This document shows, piece by piece, positions 42,805-51,819 of a stretch of DNA of 64,000 nt; within the stretch, counting starts at the first letter, position 1, and each line of letters starts with the position of its first letter. The notes below the pieces were generated by a model. The model saw nothing but the letters and a program-made list of their open reading frames with translations, ran no database searches and was not told the origin of the DNA. The position numbers were made by a program, and so were the translations under genes. Source of the DNA: an uncultured Bacteroidota bacterium. Lineage in GTDB: Bacteria > Bacteroidota > Bacteroidia > Flavobacteriales > Flavobacteriaceae. The stretch lies in contig CACPQA010000010.1 of NCBI GenBank assembly GCA_902635965.1, positions 1 through 64,000 on the forward strand, written 5' to 3'.

Positions 42805-43623
42805 ATGTCTATTTTAAAAATCCCAAAACTTAAATACCTAAATAGTGGTAATTTTATTCTGATTGCTGGTCCCTGCGTTATTGAAAACGAAGACATAAGC
42901 ATGGAAATTGCAAATAAAATTTGTCAATTATCAAATAAGTTTAAAATCCCATTTGTATTCAAGGGAAGTTTTAAAAAAGCAAACAGAAGTAAATTAGATA
43001 GTTTTACCGGAATTGGTGACTTAAAATCTCTATCTATTTTAAAGAAAGTAGGGAATAAATTTGATATTCCTACAATTACCGACATCCATGAAACAAAAGA
43101 TGCCGAGATTGTTTCAAAATTTGTTGATGTACTTCAAATACCCGCTTTTTTAGCTAGGCAGACTGATCTTCTGCTATCAGCCTCAAAAACAGGCAAATTT
43201 ATCAACATAAAAAAAGGTCAATTCATGAGCCCTGAAAGCATGAAATTTGCTGTTGAAAAAATCACTTCAACCGGAAATAAGAATTTTATGATTACCGACA
43301 GGGGAACTCAATTTGGATATAAAGATTTAATTGTGGACTTTAGATCAATTCCAATTCTAAAAAAAATTGGACCAACTATTTTAGATGTTACTCACTCACT
43401 TCAAAAACCAAATCAAGATATTGGTGTGAGTGGTGGAAATCCAAACTTAATTGAAACGATTGCACGAGCTGGCGTGGTAAATTCGGTTGATGGCTTATTC
43501 ATAGAAACGCATCCTAATCCAAGCGAGTCAAAAAGTGACGGAGCTAATATGTTACAGCTTGATAAACTTGAAGTTCTTCTTGAAAGACTAATTAAAATAA
43601 GACAATTGATAAAGAAATTTTGA
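42805..43623 (+). CDS. kdsA: 3-deoxy-8-phosphooctulonate synthase
   Basis: Condenses phosphoenolpyruvate and arabinose 5-phosphate to Kdo 8-phosphate for lipopolysaccharide. From ATG 42805 (MSILKIPKLKYLN) the protein has 272 residues, normal for KdsA. Visible motifs are ILIAGPCVIE, FKGSFKKANRSK, TDIHE, DVLQIPAFLARQTDLL, IKKGQFMSPE, DRGTQFGY and ETHPNPSESKSDGANML. The frame is open further upstream to 42721 inside ftsE, but that extension is not conserved sequence. Confidence 0.96.
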   Translation: MSILKIPKLKYLNSGNFILIAGPCVIENEDISMEIANKICQLSNKFKIPFVFKGSFKKANRSKLDSFTGIGDLKSLSILKKVGNKFDIPTITDIHETKDAEIVSKFVDVLQIPAFLARQTDLLLSASKTGKFINIKKGQFMSPESMKFAVEKITSTGNKNFMITDRGTQFGYKDLIVDFRSIPILKKIGPTILDVTHSLQKPNQDIGVSGGNPNLIETIARAGVVNSVDGLFIETHPNPSESKSDGANMLQLDKLEVLLERLIKIRQLIKKF

Positions 43624-43652
43624 CATTTTTTAAAAAAAACTTAATAATTTTG
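43619..43652 (+). promoter_or_regulatory. Promoter of tmRNA
   Basis: TTTG (43619-43622, overlapping the kdsA stop), a 22-base spacer, then TAATTTTG (43645-43652), an exact -7 match. The mature tmRNA starts about 21 bases later, leaving a short leader to be processed. Confidence 0.5.
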
Positions 43653-43673
43653 TCACATGTTCTTTGATATAAT

Positions 43674-44067
43674 GGGGTCGACCGGATTTGACAGCAAGAT
43701 TAAGTAATATGTAAGCATGTCGAGCATTGATTCACAGCTCGTAAATATTGGATTCAAAACTCAAATGGCGAAAATAACTACGCTCTGGCTGCATAATAAA
43801 CTGAATTATAGTAAGTTTTTGCTAAGTCCTAACAAGGTTAGGAAGCTAGATGTCTCATGATAGCCTTTGTTGATGGCGATTAATTTAGAGGCACCATAAA
43901 AGTCAACATTGAAGTGAAATTGTGTCAATTTTACTTTAAAATTTAGACACTAAGGTATTAGTAGATTGTTTTCTTTCAGCTATTACTCGAAAATTAATTG
44001 AAAACTAAGCATGTAGAAAGCGTGTTGTTTACTTGTATGGACGAGGGTTCGATTCCCTCCGACTCCA
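43674..44067 (+). ncRNA. ssrA: Transfer-messenger RNA
   Basis: Rescues stalled ribosomes by acting first as tRNA-Ala, then as a short message. The 5' end GGGGTCGACCGGATTTGACA and the 3' end (GGTTCGATTCCCTCCGACTCCA) form the tRNA-like domain: GGGGTCG pairs with CGACTCC. The tag frame at about 43761-43799 reads SNGENNYALAA followed by two TAA stops; the exact resume codon is not certain. CCA is not encoded (CTA follows the discriminator A). Its length of about 394 bases and the pseudoknot-rich region after the tag fit a one-piece tmRNA. Confidence 0.95.
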
Positions 44068-44093
44068 CTATATTTTAATTATTATAACCATAA

Positions 44094-44858
44094 ATGCGAT
44101 ACGAAAGATTAATACTAATTTTTATTTTTTTTATTTCCTGTAATAGTGAGAAAGACGAATCAGAAAGTTCTTCAGAATCAGAGGTGCTAAACAACATAAA
44201 ATATGATATATCTGTTATTCTCGATAAATTTGAAACAAGAGAAGGTTTTAGCTATAGTCTCAATAATAACAATATAACTTTCAATACGGATAACTTACCA
44301 AATCATACCAGCCCATATTGGCCTACCTCAAGTAATTTATACGAAGAATATAATGGATCAAACTCTAATTTTAGAATCAATCCAAATAAAATTGAAGCAC
44401 AAAATATTACGATCAGTGTCCCAATGAACCCCTCTGAATCAGTTATTAAATTAGCAACATCACTTGGTGCCATTGGAGTAGCTAGAAATGGTGTGGTTTT
44501 TTACAATCAATACGCAGGACCTAACAACCAACCTCTTACAAATGAAATAAATTCATTTGATCAGTGGCTTGGTCATCCAACAGGTCAGAGTGCATATCAC
44601 TATCACATAGAACCTTTGTATTTAACGCAGCAATATGGAGAAGATTCTTTTTTAGGTCTATTAGCTGACGGTTTTCCTGTGTATGGACCAGTTGAAAATG
44701 GAGAAAAAGTCACAAACAATAATCTTGATTCTTATCACGGGCATAAACACGTGACAGATGATTTTCCAGATGGGATTTATCATTATCATATTACGGATGA
44801 AGACCCCTACATTAACGGCAACGGCTTCTATGGAAATCCAGGGAATATTTCAAACTAA
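44094..44858 (+). CDS. YHYH-domain lipoprotein (paralogue 2)
   Basis: A 254-residue lipoprotein. The signal MRYERLILIFIFFISC ends in a lipobox and is followed by an acidic Ser/Glu linker. The YHYH domain shows SFDQWLGHPTGQSAYHYHIE (about 160-180), LLADGFPVYGP and DGIYHYHITDEDPY, a second YHYH-like site. Compared with paralogue 1 at 18838 it lacks the C-terminal beta region. It lies 26 bases after tmRNA and starts a plus-strand run with the YwqK-like, Sco1 and membrane-protein genes. The histidine clusters and the Sco1 neighbour suggest metal, possibly copper, but this is not established. Confidence 0.85.
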   Translation: MRYERLILIFIFFISCNSEKDESESSSESEVLNNIKYDISVILDKFETREGFSYSLNNNNITFNTDNLPNHTSPYWPTSSNLYEEYNGSNSNFRINPNKIEAQNITISVPMNPSESVIKLATSLGAIGVARNGVVFYNQYAGPNNQPLTNEINSFDQWLGHPTGQSAYHYHIEPLYLTQQYGEDSFLGLLADGFPVYGPVENGEKVTNNNLDSYHGHKHVTDDFPDGIYHYHITDEDPYINGNGFYGNPGNISN

Positions 44859-45399
44859 AACTTATGTTTGTTTTCTATTTATGATCTTGGCTAGTTGCCA
44901 AAATACTAATTTAGAATATTTTATTAAAAATGAAATTAAAACTGATCTTCGAAACGGAGTTTTGTTTTTAAACAATAAGCCTTTTAAAGGGATTTTGTTA
45001 TCATATCATGAAAATGGGATAAAAAAATCTGAGATAAGATATATAAATGGAATGAAAAATGGGAGTGAAAAAAATTGGTATAATAATGGAAACTTAAAAA
45101 TGGACAGATCCTATCATAATGGAATAAAAACAGGAATTCATAAGGGTTGGTGGAAAAATAAAAAGTTAAAATATAGATATGAGTTTGACAACAAAGGAAG
45201 GTACGATGGTAATGTCGAAGAGTGGTACGAAAATGGACAAAAACTTAAAAAATTTAATTTTATTAGGGGCCGTGAAAACGGAAAGCAAATGTTTTGGGAT
45301 TTAAATGGAAATGTCAAGGCAAATTATGAGGTAATTAATGAAGAAAGGTATGGTCTAATTGGATTGAAAAAATGTTTCACTGTTGTTGAAAATCATTAA
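44830..45399 (+). CDS. YwqK-like lipoprotein with MORN-type repeats
   Basis: About 189 residues from ATG 44830 (MEIQGIFQTKTYVCFLFMILASC), which gives a lipoprotein signal with lipobox ASC. The frame is open back to 44758 inside the YHYH gene, but only the later start makes a sensible signal. The mature part has short repeats of the MORN_2/YwqK kind, each containing a YxNGxxK-like unit: SYHENGIKKSEIRYINGMKN, WYNNGNLKMDRSYHNGIKTG, WYENGQKLKKFNFIRGRENG, DLNGNVKANYEV. Such proteins are labelled YwqK family antitoxin in databases, but no toxin is adjacent here. It overlaps the YHYH gene by 29 bases. Confidence 0.75.
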   Translation: MEIQGIFQTKTYVCFLFMILASCQNTNLEYFIKNEIKTDLRNGVLFLNNKPFKGILLSYHENGIKKSEIRYINGMKNGSEKNWYNNGNLKMDRSYHNGIKTGIHKGWWKNKKLKYRYEFDNKGRYDGNVEEWYENGQKLKKFNFIRGRENGKQMFWDLNGNVKANYEVINEERYGLIGLKKCFTVVENH

Positions 45400-45401
45400 C
45401 T

Positions 45402-46022
45402 ATGATAATTGATACTTTAAAATATAGTATTTTTTTAGTTTTCATTTTGAGTTGTAAGGCTAACAAACAAAGACTCCCTTATTTTGATTCGTATGATTTT
45501 ACCCCAAGGTGGAGTTCTGTAGATCATTCTATTCCAAAATTCCAACTCATCAACCAAAATGGAGATACCATCACAAATGATGATTATAATGGAAAAATTT
45601 ATATTGCTGATTTTTTCTTTACAACATGCCCTGGGATTTGTCCAAAACTAACCAAGCATATGAAAATTTTAGAAGATTTATATTCAAATAATGACCAAAT
45701 TAAATTTTTATCTTACACCGTTATGCCTTGGTACGATTCTGTTTCTGTTTTGAATGAATACGGGAAAAAATACGATATAGATTCAAAAAAATGGAACCTT
45801 GTGACTGGAGATAAAGAAGAAATTTACAGAGTTGCTAGAGATGGATACTTTGCAGATAACAGTTTTAAAGCCCAAGAATCTGTGAGCAACTTCATACACA
45901 CTGAGAATTTTTATTTAATTGATAAAAATGGAAAAATTCGTGGAGTTTATAATGGAACACTTGAAGTCGAAGTTGAAAGACTCAAACGACACATCTTAAC
46001 CCTTGAAAAAGAGAGTATTTAG
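45402..46022 (+). CDS. SCO1/SenC family copper chaperone lipoprotein
   Basis: Thioredoxin-fold protein of the Sco family, which delivers copper to the CuA site of cytochrome c oxidase. The 206-residue lipoprotein (lipobox ILSC, Cys18) has the copper-binding CPGIC motif with cysteines at 76 and 80, and a candidate ligand histidine in SNFIHTENFYLIDKNGKIRG. It begins two bases after the YwqK-like gene and precedes a membrane-protein gene by eight bases. No oxidase gene is in the window. Confidence 0.9.
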   Translation: MIIDTLKYSIFLVFILSCKANKQRLPYFDSYDFTPRWSSVDHSIPKFQLINQNGDTITNDDYNGKIYIADFFFTTCPGICPKLTKHMKILEDLYSNNDQIKFLSYTVMPWYDSVSVLNEYGKKYDIDSKKWNLVTGDKEEIYRVARDGYFADNSFKAQESVSNFIHTENFYLIDKNGKIRGVYNGTLEVEVERLKRHILTLEKESI

Positions 46023-46030
46023 TTTATGAT

Positions 46031-46777
46031 ATGCCTAAAAGAATAAAATTTTATCTTATATATTTACCAATTTATGCTATTTCTATCTTTTATATTTTTT
46101 GTATAATGTCAGCATATATTTTCCCGGGCTCAGAGAAAGAAATAATAAATTTTAAATCAGAAAATTATTCTTTCACTCACAATTTTTTTAGTGAATTAGG
46201 GTGTCTAAAGACAAATGCTGACGAAACAAATCCAAGAATTTTAAAAATAAACAACACCCCTTCAATGATTTTATTTAATTCTGCACTAGTTTTAATTGGA
46301 ATTACTTTGATTATGTTTTACTATACATTTGAAAAGTTATTCATTTTATTGAAGGATGAAGGAAATTTAAAATATTCTAAATTCACAAAACCTCTAGGTG
46401 TTTTCTCTGGTGTGTTTTTTTCTGGAGTTGGATTTGTACCTCATGATTTAGACTTCGGATTACATGTTTTTTTTGCAAATGGGGCTTTCTTGATTTTATT
46501 TTTTTTGTGCATATTTCACACAATTACGATTTATAAATCAAAATATATTTCTAATATATATTCCTTTGGATATTTACTATTCTGTTTTTGCTTATTATTG
46601 TATGTAATGTTAATATTTTTTGGCCCTCAAATTGGTCCAGGAAAAACGTTCACAGAAAGCGAATTAATACTTCAAGTTGTATCCCAAAAAGTTATCGTAT
46701 TAATTTTTACGCTTGCAATTCTATCTCAGGTTTATGGGATAAATGATATAATCAAAAAAAAGAGTGATCTTTTTTAA
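46031..46777 (+). CDS. Multi-pass membrane protein, possibly DUF998-like
   Basis: A 248-residue integral membrane protein with about six hydrophobic helices (near 8-32, 78-98, 118-138, 143-163, 172-198 and 215-235). The segment YSFTHNFFSELGCLKT between the first and second helices resembles the N-FxSxLG loop of DUF998/Frag1-type proteins, but the match is weak. It is the last gene of the YHYH-Sco1 run. The stop overlaps the convergent flavin reductase gene by four bases (TTAA). Function unknown. Confidence 0.7.
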   Translation: MPKRIKFYLIYLPIYAISIFYIFCIMSAYIFPGSEKEIINFKSENYSFTHNFFSELGCLKTNADETNPRILKINNTPSMILFNSALVLIGITLIMFYYTFEKLFILLKDEGNLKYSKFTKPLGVFSGVFFSGVGFVPHDLDFGLHVFFANGAFLILFFLCIFHTITIYKSKYISNIYSFGYLLFCFCLLLYVMLIFFGPQIGPGKTFTESELILQVVSQKVIVLIFTLAILSQVYGINDIIKKKSDLF

Positions 46778-47307
46778 ATTACATTGATGAAATCCGCTAA
46801 AACACTTCTATACACTTTATTTAATTGAGCATCCAAAATACCTTTTTCAAGATCAAAAGTAGAATGAAAATTTTTTAAAGAAAACTTAAATAATGTTTCT
46901 GTATTCTCCCTTTTTATTCTGTTAAAAGCCGTTTCGAGAACCAATTTTGCACCACGTTCACCATCTGAGGCAGATAGAAGCAACATTGGCTTACCACACC
47001 AAACTATTCTCTCAATTCTTGAAACCCAATCTAAAACATTTTTAAATGCAGATGTATAGGAACCGTTGTGTTCGGCGAATGAAATAATAATAGCGTCACT
47101 ATTATAAATATAGTTTTTGAAATTTTTTGCTTCATCTGGAATTCCACTTTCCTTCTGTTTATCGATACTAAAAATTGGCATTTCAAAGTCATTTAAATCC
47201 AAAAGGTTTGTCTTTGAACTAGGTATTTGATCTGAGGAATATTTTGCAAATTGCTTATTTATTGAATTTAATGATGAGCTTGCTCCAAATGCCAATATAT
47301 TTTTCAT
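46774..47307 (-). CDS. NAD(P)H-dependent FMN reductase family protein
   Basis: Flavodoxin-like FMN reductase of 177 residues. The phosphate-binding loop is FGASSSLNSINKQF, followed by DAIIISFAEHNGSYTSAFKN, with VLDWVSR and GKPMLLLSASDGERGAK, as in the NADPH-dependent FMN reductase family (chromate or azo reductase relatives). The typical PEYNGS motif is AEHNGS here. The natural acceptor is unknown. A P1 peptidase gene lies upstream in the same direction. Confidence 0.9.
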   Translation of the reverse strand: MKNILAFGASSSLNSINKQFAKYSSDQIPSSKTNLLDLNDFEMPIFSIDKQKESGIPDEAKNFKNYIYNSDAIIISFAEHNGSYTSAFKNVLDWVSRIERIVWCGKPMLLLSASDGERGAKLVLETAFNRIKRENTETLFKFSLKNFHSTFDLEKGILDAQLNKVYRSVLADFINVI

Positions 47308-47323
47308 AATAGATATGTTAAAA

Positions 47324-48436
47324 TTAATTTTTCAAAAGATAATCCAAAACTTTATTTTTTGGAAGCTCCTCGACCTTAAATCCATTTTTTCCAACCATGG
47401 TCTTTGCTGCAAATAAAGAATTAATTATGGCTTCCTCAGTTGCTTCTATAGCAGCTAAAAAAAGAGGAGAAACATTTTTATTAAATAGATAAGTTGGTTT
47501 ATATAGAGTTAATTCTGAATTTATATTTATTAGATTTTGGTTAGCTACCGAAAGAGCAATTACATAATCACCACTTCCATTCGAAGCAATCCCTCCTGTT
47601 TTGGCTAAACCCATCATTCCTCTTTTTGCTAACCTTTTAAGATTTCTTGGACCTAACGGGGCATCCGTAATTATAACTATCATACAAGACCCGTCAGCTC
47701 TTTCATAGTTATGTTTTTTAAAAGAGTACCTGTCTAACTTTTTCCCAATATTTTCACCATTGATTGTCAATACTCCTCCAAAATTAGTTTGTACCAATAC
47801 ACCTACAGTATAACCCCCCAACGAATTAGGAACAATCCTTGACGAAGTTCCTATGCCTCCCTTAAAACCAAAACAAACTGTGCCTGTACCAGCACCGATA
47901 TTACCTTCAGCAATATTTGTAAATGAAGCATCTTCTATAGCCTTAAAAACATGTTCTTTTTTTACATGAAATCCTTGGATGTCGTTTAGTCTACCATCAT
48001 TGGTTTCACCAACTAAAGGATTAACAGATCTTACATTTTTATTACTTTTTAGTGTATACTCTATAAGGGCTTGAGAGGCTGTTGGCACACTTAGAGTATT
48101 GGTTAAAATTATTGGAGTTTCACTATTGCCTAGTTCCTCAACCTGGGAATATCCTGCTAACTTCCCATAACCATTTCCAATATAAATAGCTGTTGGTGTC
48201 TTCATCCTAAATGGATCGCTTTTATGAGGGATTATTGCAGTAACTCCTGTCCTAACACCACTACCGTAATTTAGAGTAACATGACCAACTTTTACACCCT
48301 TAACATCTGTTATTGAATTATGAATACCTGTCTTAAAAATTCCAAAATCAATCCCATAATCTCTGGCTCTTTTTTCTTGTGAAAAAACAACAAAATTTAC
48401 AATTACAAAGAAAGTCGATAGATTTTTTATTAGCAT
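47324..48436 (-). CDS. P1 family peptidase (DmpA/BapA type)
   Basis: Self-processing N-terminal-nucleophile peptidase of family S58 (D-aminopeptidase or beta-peptidyl aminopeptidase). The 370-residue protein starts with a signal-like hydrophobic stretch ending in SQ. The RARDYGIDFGIFKTGIHNSI and ITDVKGVKVGHVTL segments are typical. GEGN-like GNIGAGTGTVCFGFKGGIGT and the proposed cleavage region ASNGSGDYVIAL (nucleophile Ser in GSGD) are visible. The protein is probably periplasmic. Its substrate, peptides with D- or beta-amino acids, cannot be deduced. Confidence 0.92.
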   Translation of the reverse strand: MLIKNLSTFFVIVNFVVFSQEKRARDYGIDFGIFKTGIHNSITDVKGVKVGHVTLNYGSGVRTGVTAIIPHKSDPFRMKTPTAIYIGNGYGKLAGYSQVEELGNSETPIILTNTLSVPTASQALIEYTLKSNKNVRSVNPLVGETNDGRLNDIQGFHVKKEHVFKAIEDASFTNIAEGNIGAGTGTVCFGFKGGIGTSSRIVPNSLGGYTVGVLVQTNFGGVLTINGENIGKKLDRYSFKKHNYERADGSCMIVIITDAPLGPRNLKRLAKRGMMGLAKTGGIASNGSGDYVIALSVANQNLININSELTLYKPTYLFNKNVSPLFLAAIEATEEAIINSLFAAKTMVGKNGFKVEELPKNKVLDYLLKN

Positions 48437-48493
48437 TGAAACATAAAATTAAATAAAAAAAAAATTAAAATAAGTTGGGAAAAAATTATTTAC

Positions 48494-50146
48494 CTAATGA
48501 CTATAAACTCTTGCTTCCCAGGGATCCATAGACCCATCGTATACTGATTTTTTATAGTTTCCGATAACTAAAATCATTGAACTTAAATCATTTAAATCGC
48601 ATAGGATCTTATCATCACTAAAATTGAGAATAACAACAAAAGTTTTTTGTTTATCCCATCTTTTATAAATGTAAAGTTTTTCATTATCTGGCTCTAGGTC
48701 TAAAAAATCTCCATAAATCAATGTCAAATTATTTTTTCTAATCCTAATGATTTCTCTGTAATAATTTAGTATTGACTCAGAATAATCTTCCTCTGATTCT
48801 ACATTGATCTTCTTGTAATTTGAGTTTATGTCTATCCATGGTTTATTTTTGGAAAAGCCTGCAAATTCCGAGTCATTCCATTGTAGAGGCGTTCTAGCAT
48901 TATCTCTACTTTGTCTATGAACAGCTTTTAAAAAATCATCCATGTTTTTGTTGTTGCCTTTTGCTTCTTTCCAAGCATTTCTTGTTTCAACGTCATCATA
49001 GTAGTCAATCGACGGATATTTAACATTAGTCATACCAATTTCATCTCCTTGATATACGTAAGGTGTACCTCTTAGGGTCATTAGTAATGTAGCTAAAAGT
49101 TTTGCTGACTCATTTCTATATTTTTGATCATTACCAAACCTAGATACAATTCTTGAGAAGTCATGATTCCCCAAAAAAATGCTATTCCATCCTTTATTTC
49201 TTAAAAGTGAATCCCAGTCGGAAAACACCTTTTTAAATTTTAGAAAGTCTATTGGCTGAGGATCAAATTTGCCCTCTGGTCCAAAATCAATTTGAAGGTG
49301 ATCAAAATGAAAAACCATATTCAATTCTTTTTCCTTCTTGTCCACATAATTTAATCCTGTCTCCAAATTTACACCAGGCCCCTCACCTACAGTAACAATA
49401 TCGTATTTTGACAATACTTTTTCATTCATCTCCTTAAGATATTCATGAATCCTGGGTCCGTTAGCATAGATATTTTCCATCATTTCAGACAAGGTAGATC
49501 CCCTTTTTGCTTCGGGGAAATCTAACCTTTTTGATATGAATGAAATAACATCCATTCTAAATCCGTCAACTCCTTTTGAGAACCAAAAATTTAAAATATC
49601 GTAAATTTCTTCTCTCACTTTTGGGTTTTCCCAGTTTAAATCAGGCTGTTTTTTAGTAAAAGAGTGTAAATAGTATTTATTCAAATTAGGATCCCATTCC
49701 CAAGCAGATCCACTAAAAACAGATAACCAATTATTCGGTGGTTTGTCAGCTTTACCTTTTTTCCAGAAGTAATAGTTGTGGTATGGATTGTCCTCTCCTT
49801 TTTTTGATTCTTGAAACCATTTGTGTTCATCAGAAGAATGATTGGCCACTAGATCCATAATTAGTTTCAAGTCTCTTTTATGCATTTCATTTAAAAGAAT
49901 ATCAAAAGCTTTATTTCCACCAAATTCCTCACTAATTTTTCTATAGTCTGAAATATCGTATCCGTTGTCGTCGTTTGGGGAACTATAAATTGGGCAAATC
50001 CAAATCATATTTACACCCAGAGATTTTATATAATCTAACTTATCAATTATTCCATAAATATCGCCTATACCATTTCCAGATGAATCCTTAAATGACCTAG
50101 GATAAATCTGGTAAACAATACCTTCCTTCCACCAAGTTCTATTCAT
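48494..50146 (-). CDS. Alpha-glucosidase / oligo-1,6-glucosidase, GH13
   Basis: Glycoside hydrolase family 13 enzyme of 550 residues acting on short alpha-glucans. The N-terminus WWKEGIVYQIYPRSFKDSSG is typical. The nucleophile is D199 in DGFRMDVISF, the acid/base E255 in TVGEGPG, and the transition-state aspartate lies in FLGNHDFSR. Val follows the nucleophile, which in related enzymes goes with alpha-1,6 (isomaltose-type) preference. No signal peptide is seen, so it is cytoplasmic. It lies seven bases downstream of the sodium/sugar symporter gene; the two form an uptake-and-hydrolysis unit. Confidence 0.93.
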   Translation of the reverse strand: MNRTWWKEGIVYQIYPRSFKDSSGNGIGDIYGIIDKLDYIKSLGVNMIWICPIYSSPNDDNGYDISDYRKISEEFGGNKAFDILLNEMHKRDLKLIMDLVANHSSDEHKWFQESKKGEDNPYHNYYFWKKGKADKPPNNWLSVFSGSAWEWDPNLNKYYLHSFTKKQPDLNWENPKVREEIYDILNFWFSKGVDGFRMDVISFISKRLDFPEAKRGSTLSEMMENIYANGPRIHEYLKEMNEKVLSKYDIVTVGEGPGVNLETGLNYVDKKEKELNMVFHFDHLQIDFGPEGKFDPQPIDFLKFKKVFSDWDSLLRNKGWNSIFLGNHDFSRIVSRFGNDQKYRNESAKLLATLLMTLRGTPYVYQGDEIGMTNVKYPSIDYYDDVETRNAWKEAKGNNKNMDDFLKAVHRQSRDNARTPLQWNDSEFAGFSKNKPWIDINSNYKKINVESEEDYSESILNYYREIIRIRKNNLTLIYGDFLDLEPDNEKLYIYKRWDKQKTFVVILNFSDDKILCDLNDLSSMILVIGNYKKSVYDGSMDPWEARVYSH

Positions 50147-50153
50147 CTTAAAT

Positions 50154-51728
50154 TTATTTGAAAAGAGTTATAAAAATTATTAAAATAAATATAAATAATA
50201 TTCCTGCCCATATCTTGTAATTTTGATACCAGATACTTGTATCGTTACCTTGATTTATTAATTTTCTTTGAAAAGTAAAGTTTTCGATAATTTCGTTAGC
50301 AGGAGGTTGTGACATTCTACTGGTTAAAATAAATATGATAGTTGAAATTGCAACGACAATACCTGCATTGATTGTAAAGTGAATATTCCATATTTCCAAC
50401 TGCTGAAGTATGAAAATAATAATACCTAACATAGTTCCCAAAATTAAAGTTACATATGCTCCATTCGCATTTCCTTTTTTATCAAAAACACCAACCAAAA
50501 AAAGAACAACAATAGGAGGAACAAAAATGGCGTACATTTGTTGCAGATAGACCCAGATACCACCAAAATGTTGAATCATAGGAGCCCAAACAGCTGCAAT
50601 AATCATTAAAACAAATGTTGACCATCTTCCGTATTTTACAATATCATTTGAAGTAATATTTGACATTTTCGGCTTTATAAAATCAACAACAACAAGCGTT
50701 GAAGATGAATTTAGAGTGGAATCTACACTTGACATAATTGCTGAAATGAGTCCTGCTAAAACCAAACCTATCAATCCCTTAGGAAGCGCATTTAAAACAA
50801 CCGTAGGATATACCATATCTGGATTTTCTATTCCTGTATAAATACTTATAGCCATTGCACCAGGTATGACCATAATAAAAAGGGGAATTAATTTCAAAAA
50901 TCCTCCCAATAAAACACCCCAACGAGCATTTTTGATATCTTTTGCACCTAGGACTCTTTGAACGATATACTGATTCGTGGACCAATACCAAAATCCCAAT
51001 AATGGAACCCCTAAAAATAAGCCTGGCCAGGGAAGTGTTTTGTCATTGATAGGTCTATATATTGAAAAATGACCTTCTGGAGCTGATGCAATCATTTTTT
51101 CAATTGAAAAATCAATTTTTTCAAATAATATGTAGGTCAAAACTATTCCTCCAAAGATTAAAATAATGGCCTGTAAGGAATCTGTATAAACAACAGCTTT
51201 TAATCCACCATAAGCTGTGTAAATACCGGCAAAAAGTGCAAGGACAAGTGTAGTTTGCCAAATGACTAGATTTGGTATAAAAGTTTTAAGCACAATAGCA
51301 CCTGCATACAATCCTCCGGCTGTTTCAATTAAAATACTCGTAATTATGGTTATAACAGAAAAAAAAATCTGTGCTCTTCTGTCAAATCTTTTTGCCAAAA
51401 ATTCTGGTATAGTAGTAATTTTTGAGTTTAAGTATAGTGGTACAAAAATAAATGCAGCAATAATAAGCGGGATACCAGAAATCCATTCATAAACAGACTG
51501 AACAATTCCACTAGAATAGGCAGCTCCAGTTAAACCAACTATTGTGGTACTTGATATATTTGACGCAAATAATGATAGCCCTATAACTCCCCAAGTTAAA
51601 CTTCTGCCTCCTAAAAAAAGATCATCATCAGATTTGGTTTTTCTTGATATCCAAATACCAATTAAAATAATTAAAGAAAAATAAATTAAGATTATTAAGA
51701 CGTCGATACTTGATAAACTTGTCTCCAT
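50154..51728 (-). CDS. Sodium:solute symporter, SGLT-like
   Basis: Member of the SSS family, 524 residues with about 13-14 hydrophobic helices. The sequence starts with WISRKTKSDDDLFLGGRSLTWG, then FASNISSTTIVGLTGAAY near the Na+ site, and GLISAIMSSVDSTLNSSSTL, the family signature region. Sugar transporters of the SGLT subgroup have the same FWYWSTNQYIVQRVLGAKD segment, so the substrate is probably a sugar, consistent with the following GH13 gene. Confidence 0.93.
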   Translation of the reverse strand: METSLSSIDVLIILIYFSLIILIGIWISRKTKSDDDLFLGGRSLTWGVIGLSLFASNISSTTIVGLTGAAYSSGIVQSVYEWISGIPLIIAAFIFVPLYLNSKITTIPEFLAKRFDRRAQIFFSVITIITSILIETAGGLYAGAIVLKTFIPNLVIWQTTLVLALFAGIYTAYGGLKAVVYTDSLQAIILIFGGIVLTYILFEKIDFSIEKMIASAPEGHFSIYRPINDKTLPWPGLFLGVPLLGFWYWSTNQYIVQRVLGAKDIKNARWGVLLGGFLKLIPLFIMVIPGAMAISIYTGIENPDMVYPTVVLNALPKGLIGLVLAGLISAIMSSVDSTLNSSSTLVVVDFIKPKMSNITSNDIVKYGRWSTFVLMIIAAVWAPMIQHFGGIWVYLQQMYAIFVPPIVVLFLVGVFDKKGNANGAYVTLILGTMLGIIIFILQQLEIWNIHFTINAGIVVAISTIIFILTSRMSQPPANEIIENFTFQRKLINQGNDTSIWYQNYKIWAGILFIFILIIFITLFK

Positions 51729-51797
51729 ACTGTCCCAAGTTACATTAAACTATACACTTGAAAAAATCGATCAAAAAAATTAGAAAATAAAGTTGAC

Positions 51798-51805
51798 TAT
51801 ATTTG
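51798..51805 (+). promoter_or_regulatory. -7 promoter element (TATATTTG) of the 51820 gene
   Basis: An exact TAnnTTTG match 14 bases before the ATG at 51820. It supports that start over the TTG at 51793, which falls upstream of the element. Confidence 0.45.
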
Positions 51806-51819
51806 AAAAAAATATCAAA

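Noticed and set aside
43668-43673. TATAAT box just before tmRNA
   Set aside because: It abuts the mature 5' end, too close for a promoter, and Bacteroidota use TAnnTTTG, which is found at 43645.
44758-44829. Upstream extension of the YwqK-like gene
   Set aside because: The sequence is the YHYH gene in a shifted frame; the signal peptide begins at 44830.
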